From an uncultured Bryobacterales bacterium (GTDB lineage Bacteria; Acidobacteriota; Terriglobia; Bryobacterales; Bryobacteraceae): a DNA stretch of 64,000 nt. The notes beneath the pieces were generated by a model. That model had not been told where the DNA came from. It ran no database searches and saw only the letters and a list, made by a program, of their open reading frames with translations. The stretch covers positions 6,560 through 70,559 of the forward strand of contig CALGAR010000081.1 of the NCBI GenBank assembly GCA_937959285.1. Reading direction: 5' to 3'. Numbering within the stretch: the stretch's first letter is position 1; each line of letters starts with the position of its first letter. This document shows, in pieces, positions 61,501 through 64,000 of the stretch. The position numbers and the translations under genes are program-made.

Positions 61501-62234
61501 TCCGGCGGCCCGTCACCAACGGCTGGGGTTTCGACTTCAACTACACCCTGTCCCACTCCATCGATATTGCATCGGGAGCAGAATCGGGAGCGGGCAACGG
61601 CGAGGGCGGCACGCTGCTGCAAGACTCATTCAACCCCAAGGCCTCCCGCGCCTCCTCCGACTTCGACATCCGCCACAACATCACCGCGAATGGTCTTGTC
61701 GAGCTTCCGTTTGGCAGAGGGAAACGCTTCGCGCCAAACGCTCCCGGCTGGCTGGATCAAATCATTGGAGGCTGGCAGGTTTCCCTGCTGATGCGCTACC
61801 GTTCCGGTCTTCCGGAAAGCATCAGCAATGGCGGCGTGTATCCGACGAACTATCTCAACTCTGCGCTCGCCGTCCTGCGCCCGGGCCGCCAGATGCCCGA
61901 GACCGGTGTCGGTTACAACCAGAACGGGAACCCGAGTCTCTTCAAGAGCACAACTGTCATAGAAAACTTCATGGGCCAGTACCCGGGCACCGTCGGTTCA
62001 CGAAACCTTCTGCGGGGAGCGCCGCTGCTGAACTTTGACCTGGCCCTCGGCAAGCAGTTCCGCCTTCCTTTTGAAGGCCATGCGATCCAGTTTCGCGCTG
62101 AGGCCTTCAATGCATTCAACAACGTCAATTTCGAAGACCCCAGCCTCACACTGCAAAATCCAGGCATCTTCGGCCAGTTCACCAGGGCGCGTGATGCCCG
62201 GGTGATGCAGTTCGCCTTGCGGTACCAATTCTAG
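58578..62234 (+). CDS. Full-length Oar-type TonB-dependent receptor
   Basis: A 1218-residue outer-membrane protein with an AAGGAG ribosome site. Signal peptide about 1-18; carboxypeptidase-regulatory-like domain about 20-112 (LQGVVTDEQDAAIPEAVITV, PPGSYTVEVQKPGF). The plug domain covers about 120-245, with LDGVDINDSQ and the GGQVSLVTKSGSN motif. A 22-strand-type barrel follows and ends in a terminal Phe (LRYQF). It is the intact counterpart of the plug-less barrel at 30.5-33.3 kb. The ligand is unknown; acidobacteria encode many such receptors for oligosaccharides and peptides. Co-localisation with the DUF1549/DUF1553-DUF1501 pair suggests a shared substrate, but it has its own promoter. Confidence 0.93.
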   Translation: MIRLVIVLIAGLLPLAAQTTSLQGVVTDEQDAAIPEAVITVTNQSTSASRSTISNSAGAFSLVQLPPGSYTVEVQKPGFRTYAQQILLQVNSPATLNVRLEIGQVTETVSVMAEAASVNVQNATIGNPFTETQIRQLPLQTRNVVELLSLQPGVTPDGEVIGAKRDQNNVTLDGVDINDSQSSTGFNAALPVPLDSVQEFRTTVAGQGADQGRSAGGQVSLVTKSGSNSFHGSLYEYHRNVKTAANNWFNNRAGVPRENLIRNQYGASLGGRIIRDRAFFFVNWEDRKDRSATAVSRNVPTETLKQGIIQFRMNNGTIGQLTPAQIRDVDPLGIGVNQTMLDLLKQYPAANDPQGGSDRGLNFAAFRFNAPLKRDDRAYVAKMDFNLDKEARHTLMLRGTLADNSRDEILAQFPGQEAAAKILDNSRGLAARYTAVISPSIVNVFSYGYTRLNVAQSGTHGPALSFGGIDSLQNFTRAFGRIIPTQNLVNDTTWIKDKHTVQFGINFRMIQNDRNSFQSAYPSYSFSRNTLRGLGADITEAVNSYIRTLYNNPSLQIIENTPVTNAFGVLLGVINQYSATYNFGRDGQALPFGEPIIRSFAAREYEFYVQDTWKLRRDLTLTFGLRYSNYQVPYERNGVQVVTTIPLNQYFAERVGASLTGTPGHAMPNAALTYELGGPVNKGRDWFKRDNNNFAPRFNVAWAPESDSLPGRLFGRGSVLRVGAAMLYDRYGSDMVVNFDRYGSPGLATSVTQPRNTNFSDSFRYTGSSLPSLPPAPAGGFPFTPPTIVGGFNSNLGVSPDLVAPYSYLLNASYARPLPQKLTIEVGYIGRLTRKGLVQQDYFQPLTQFRDPKSGQTWTQASGILRDYYESGITPAQVRANPSILPAVAFFENMFPGAAGYHFAGSATANYFYTVYDTYAGSDLDALNDMDRERQADGTCISVFGCNTFFPLQNAGMRAWVNLSNSSYHGGQLVIRRPVTNGWGFDFNYTLSHSIDIASGAESGAGNGEGGTLLQDSFNPKASRASSDFDIRHNITANGLVELPFGRGKRFAPNAPGWLDQIIGGWQVSLLMRYRSGLPESISNGGVYPTNYLNSALAVLRPGRQMPETGVGYNQNGNPSLFKSTTVIENFMGQYPGTVGSRNLLRGAPLLNFDLALGKQFRLPFEGHAIQFRAEAFNAFNNVNFEDPSLTLQNPGIFGQFTRARDARVMQFALRYQF

Positions 62235-62248
62235 CCCCCGTAAGAAGC

Positions 62249-62284
62249 CCGGCTCTGCTCTCTCACCCCCGTGGGCAGAGCCGG
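62249..62284. terminator. Bidirectional hairpin between convergent genes
   Basis: Perfect 10-bp stem CCGGCTCTGC/GCAGAGCCGG with a 16-base loop, between the convergent receptor and NAD(P)-binding genes. No T-run on either strand, so a bidirectional hairpin terminator is inferred from position and symmetry. Confidence 0.5.
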
Positions 62285-62313
62285 CCCCCCACACTGCATT
62301 CTCCTCCCACGAG

Positions 62314-62970
62314 TCAATCGGCAGCCAGACTGTGAATCTGGTCGTATTCGTAAACGTGAGCGCCCGGCGAAGCCCGCCGCGCTGCAGCCACCATCGCATT
62401 GGCGACCGCGGCGGCGCTCACCGGCCGGCACTTCCGCAGCGCTCCTACCAGCAGCGCCTGAAGCGGAACAGCCAGGCTCCCGGCAATGATCTCGCCGATT
62501 CTCCGTTCCGGCCGCGGTCCGATCAGGAAGCTCGGCCGGAAAATGTGGATTGACCGGTAGGGGAGCCGCTGCAGCGCCTCCTCCACTTCGCCTTTCGTCC
62601 GAAGGTAGAAGTTAGGGGAACGGATATCGGCTCCAACGGACGTGACGACGAGAAATTGCGAAGCTCCCCCGCAAATTCCTCGCATGGCTACGTTCATAAC
62701 GAGATCGAAATCCACTTTGCGAAATGCCTGCCGGGACCCGGCTTTCTTTATCGTGCTTCCCAGCGCACAAAAAACGTCATCGATTGACTCATCGAACTCG
62801 GGCAGATGCTCGAGGTCCCCGATTCGCTGCTCGACGTGCGGATGGTTGACCGGTATCGGACGGCGAACCAAAGCGACGACCTTCGCATAATCAGGCGACT
62901 CCAGCAGCCGGGCGAGGACCATGCCTCCCACCAGACCGGTTGCTCCGGCAATCAATGCAGTTTTCGGCAT
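62314..62970 (-). CDS. NAD(P)-binding atypical SDR (NmrA/HTATIP2-like)
   Basis: A 218-residue Rossmann protein. The cofactor motif is AGATGLVGG (8-16) and the VVALVRR segment follows the second strand. DVFCALGSTIKKAGS and the YLRTKGEVEEAL region match the HTATIP2/oxidoreductase YbjT-like atypical SDR group, which often bind NADPH but lack a clear substrate. Tyr-x-x-x-Lys is present as Y-L-R-T-K. The gene is convergent with the Oar receptor gene. Confidence 0.88.
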   Translation of the reverse strand: MPKTALIAGATGLVGGMVLARLLESPDYAKVVALVRRPIPVNHPHVEQRIGDLEHLPEFDESIDDVFCALGSTIKKAGSRQAFRKVDFDLVMNVAMRGICGGASQFLVVTSVGADIRSPNFYLRTKGEVEEALQRLPYRSIHIFRPSFLIGPRPERRIGEIIAGSLAVPLQALLVGALRKCRPVSAAAVANAMVAAARRASPGAHVYEYDQIHSLAAD

Positions 62971-63092
62971 TCTCCCCTATGGACGGAGCTCGCACCTGCC
63001 GCGGTTCGCTGAACAGGCGAGAAAAGAGTGACAGAGACGGTCCCGGAAGTGGAGGTCGAACATCGTTAATTTTTTTTTATAAGCTTTCACGT

Positions 63093-64000
63093 ATGGCATC
63101 CTCTACCCAGACAACACCGGCCCCGGCCAAAACGGCCTGGTGGGCAAGCGAAGATTGGGCCGCCGTCTGGATCGGCGCCGTTGTGCTTGGCGTTATTCTC
63201 CTCGGTTACCGGCCGTCCGTGCCAGCCCTCAAATGGAGCGACTCTTCGGGCCTCCTGCAGCTATTCGGCCCCGACCGTCTGCTTCCGTGGCTGGCGATTG
63301 GCGGTGTAACGTGGCTGCTATCCCTGCCCGGGGTTGCCGTGCAGAAGCTCAACCTCGTGCGGTATTCTCTCGGATTCCCGGTGGTTTTTGCCCTTGCGTG
63401 GCTGGCTCAACTGCTGGCAGGAAATAAGATCAGCGAGACCTGGGGGTTCGAATACGTGGTCTTCGCCCTCGGGCTCGGACTCCTGATCAGCAATACGGTG
63501 GGCACGCCGGAGTGGCTCCTCCATGCAGCCCGCACTGAATTCTTCATCAAGACGGGCCTGGTCACGATGGGCGCAACCCTCCTCTTCCGCGAAATTCTTC
63601 AAGCGGGTGCACTGGGGATCATACAATCCGTCGTGGTCGTGATTGTTGTCTGGTACGTCAGCTTCTGGATTGCGAAGAAGCTGCGGCTCGACGACGAATT
63701 TGCGGCAATGCTGTCGACGGCAGTGTCCATCTGCGGCGTCTCGGCCGCCATCGCCGCCTGCGGAGCGATTCAGGGAGACCGCAAGAAGCTGGGCTATATC
63801 ACGTCGATCGTGCTCATCGTCGCCGCCCCGATGATCATTCTGCAGCCCTGGATTGCCCGCACCGCCGGACTGCCCGATCTCGTCGCGGGCGCCTGGCTCG
63901 GCGGCACTCTCGACACGACCGGGTCGGTTGTCGCTGCCGGCGCCTTGATCAGCGAGACTGCGATGAAGGTGGGCACTATCGTCAAGTTCTCGCAGAATGT
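63093..64000 (+). CDS. YeiH-family putative sulfate exporter, N-terminal part (runs off the right edge)
   Basis: 302 codons are visible of a polytopic inner-membrane protein of the YeiH/Cons_hypoth698 family, labelled putative sulfate exporters by database convention rather than by direct proof. Eight or nine hydrophobic segments are seen. Family motifs are KTGLVTMGATLLFREIL, TAVSICGVSAAIAACGAI and WLGGTLDTTGSVVAAG. The ATG at 63093 lies 9 bases after a TATAAG-like hexamer within an A/T run. The gene is incomplete at the window edge, so the stop and following genes are unknown. Confidence 0.9.
   Translation, partial: MASSTQTTPAPAKTAWWASEDWAAVWIGAVVLGVILLGYRPSVPALKWSDSSGLLQLFGPDRLLPWLAIGGVTWLLSLPGVAVQKLNLVRYSLGFPVVFALAWLAQLLAGNKISETWGFEYVVFALGLGLLISNTVGTPEWLLHAARTEFFIKTGLVTMGATLLFREILQAGALGIIQSVVVVIVVWYVSFWIAKKLRLDDEFAAMLSTAVSICGVSAAIAACGAIQGDRKKLGYITSIVLIVAAPMIILQPWIARTAGLPDLVAGAWLGGTLDTTGSVVAAGALISETAMKVGTIVKFSQN

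Noticed and set aside
63430..63455. tRNA T-loop-like sequence GGTTCGAAT
   Set aside because: It lies inside the YeiH coding frame and no cloverleaf can be built around it.

Overview
The window looks like chromosome of a GC-rich Gram-negative bacterium, most likely an acidobacterium of the Solibacter/Bryobacter type. That placement is inferred from gene content: Oar-type TonB-dependent receptors with a carboxypeptidase-regulatory N-terminus, a VWFA-related protein in a receptor operon, a cytochrome-like DUF1549/DUF1553 protein paired with a DUF1501 protein, an LpxD for lipid A, and many secreted or periplasmic enzymes. No phage structural genes, insertion sequences or CRISPR arrays were seen. 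Coding density is high and many genes overlap by 1-28 bases.

Layout. 1-10 kb: the 5' part of a nitrite/sulfite reductase, an ArnT/PMT-type glycosyltransferase, a secreted HIT-like protein with altronate dehydratase, a phosphoribosyltransferase/hydrolase pair, a DsbA-like protein and a secreted M28 peptidase. 10-20 kb: MoxR ATPase with a divergent YchF, a GH5 glycosidase, a flavoprotein, a two-domain murein hydrolase, a TPR histidine kinase and a serine hydrolase. 20-27 kb: ribulokinase, then a four-gene overlapping operon mazG / GNAT / enolase-superfamily racemase-or-OSBS / EamA transporter, then two oxidoreductases and a small Cys-rich protein. 27.3-28.7 kb: a compact accessory cassette beside tRNA-Thr(CGU). 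28.8-33.3 kb: an operon of a plug-less receptor barrel, a VWA protein and a membrane-anchored coiled coil. 33-51 kb: mostly housekeeping (lpxD, LOG enzyme, SpoIIE phosphatase, nnrDE, tsaE, acyl-CoA synthetase, inositol-phosphatase-like enzyme, ald, HtrA, ABC-F ATPase, M20 peptidase). 51-62 kb: two beta-propeller paralogues, the DUF1549/DUF1553 and DUF1501 pair, and a full-length Oar receptor. The window ends inside a YeiH-family membrane protein.

The strongest accessory signal is at 27.3-28.7 kb. A Panacea-domain (PanA-type antitoxin) gene is followed with no gap by a small gene of toxin-like size, then by a third small ORF. The last 17 bases of the adjacent tRNA-Thr gene, including CCA, recur exactly as a direct repeat 1,287 bp away on the far side of the cassette. 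This is what integration at a tRNA 3' end leaves behind, although no integrase is visible. The second candidate for something new is the trans-envelope operon at 28.8-33.3 kb. A third is the possible D- to L-amino-acid racemisation pathway spread over the 21-25 kb and 46-48 kb operons. Several genes also carry a -10-like hexamer only 5-7 bases before the start codon, which suggests leaderless transcripts.
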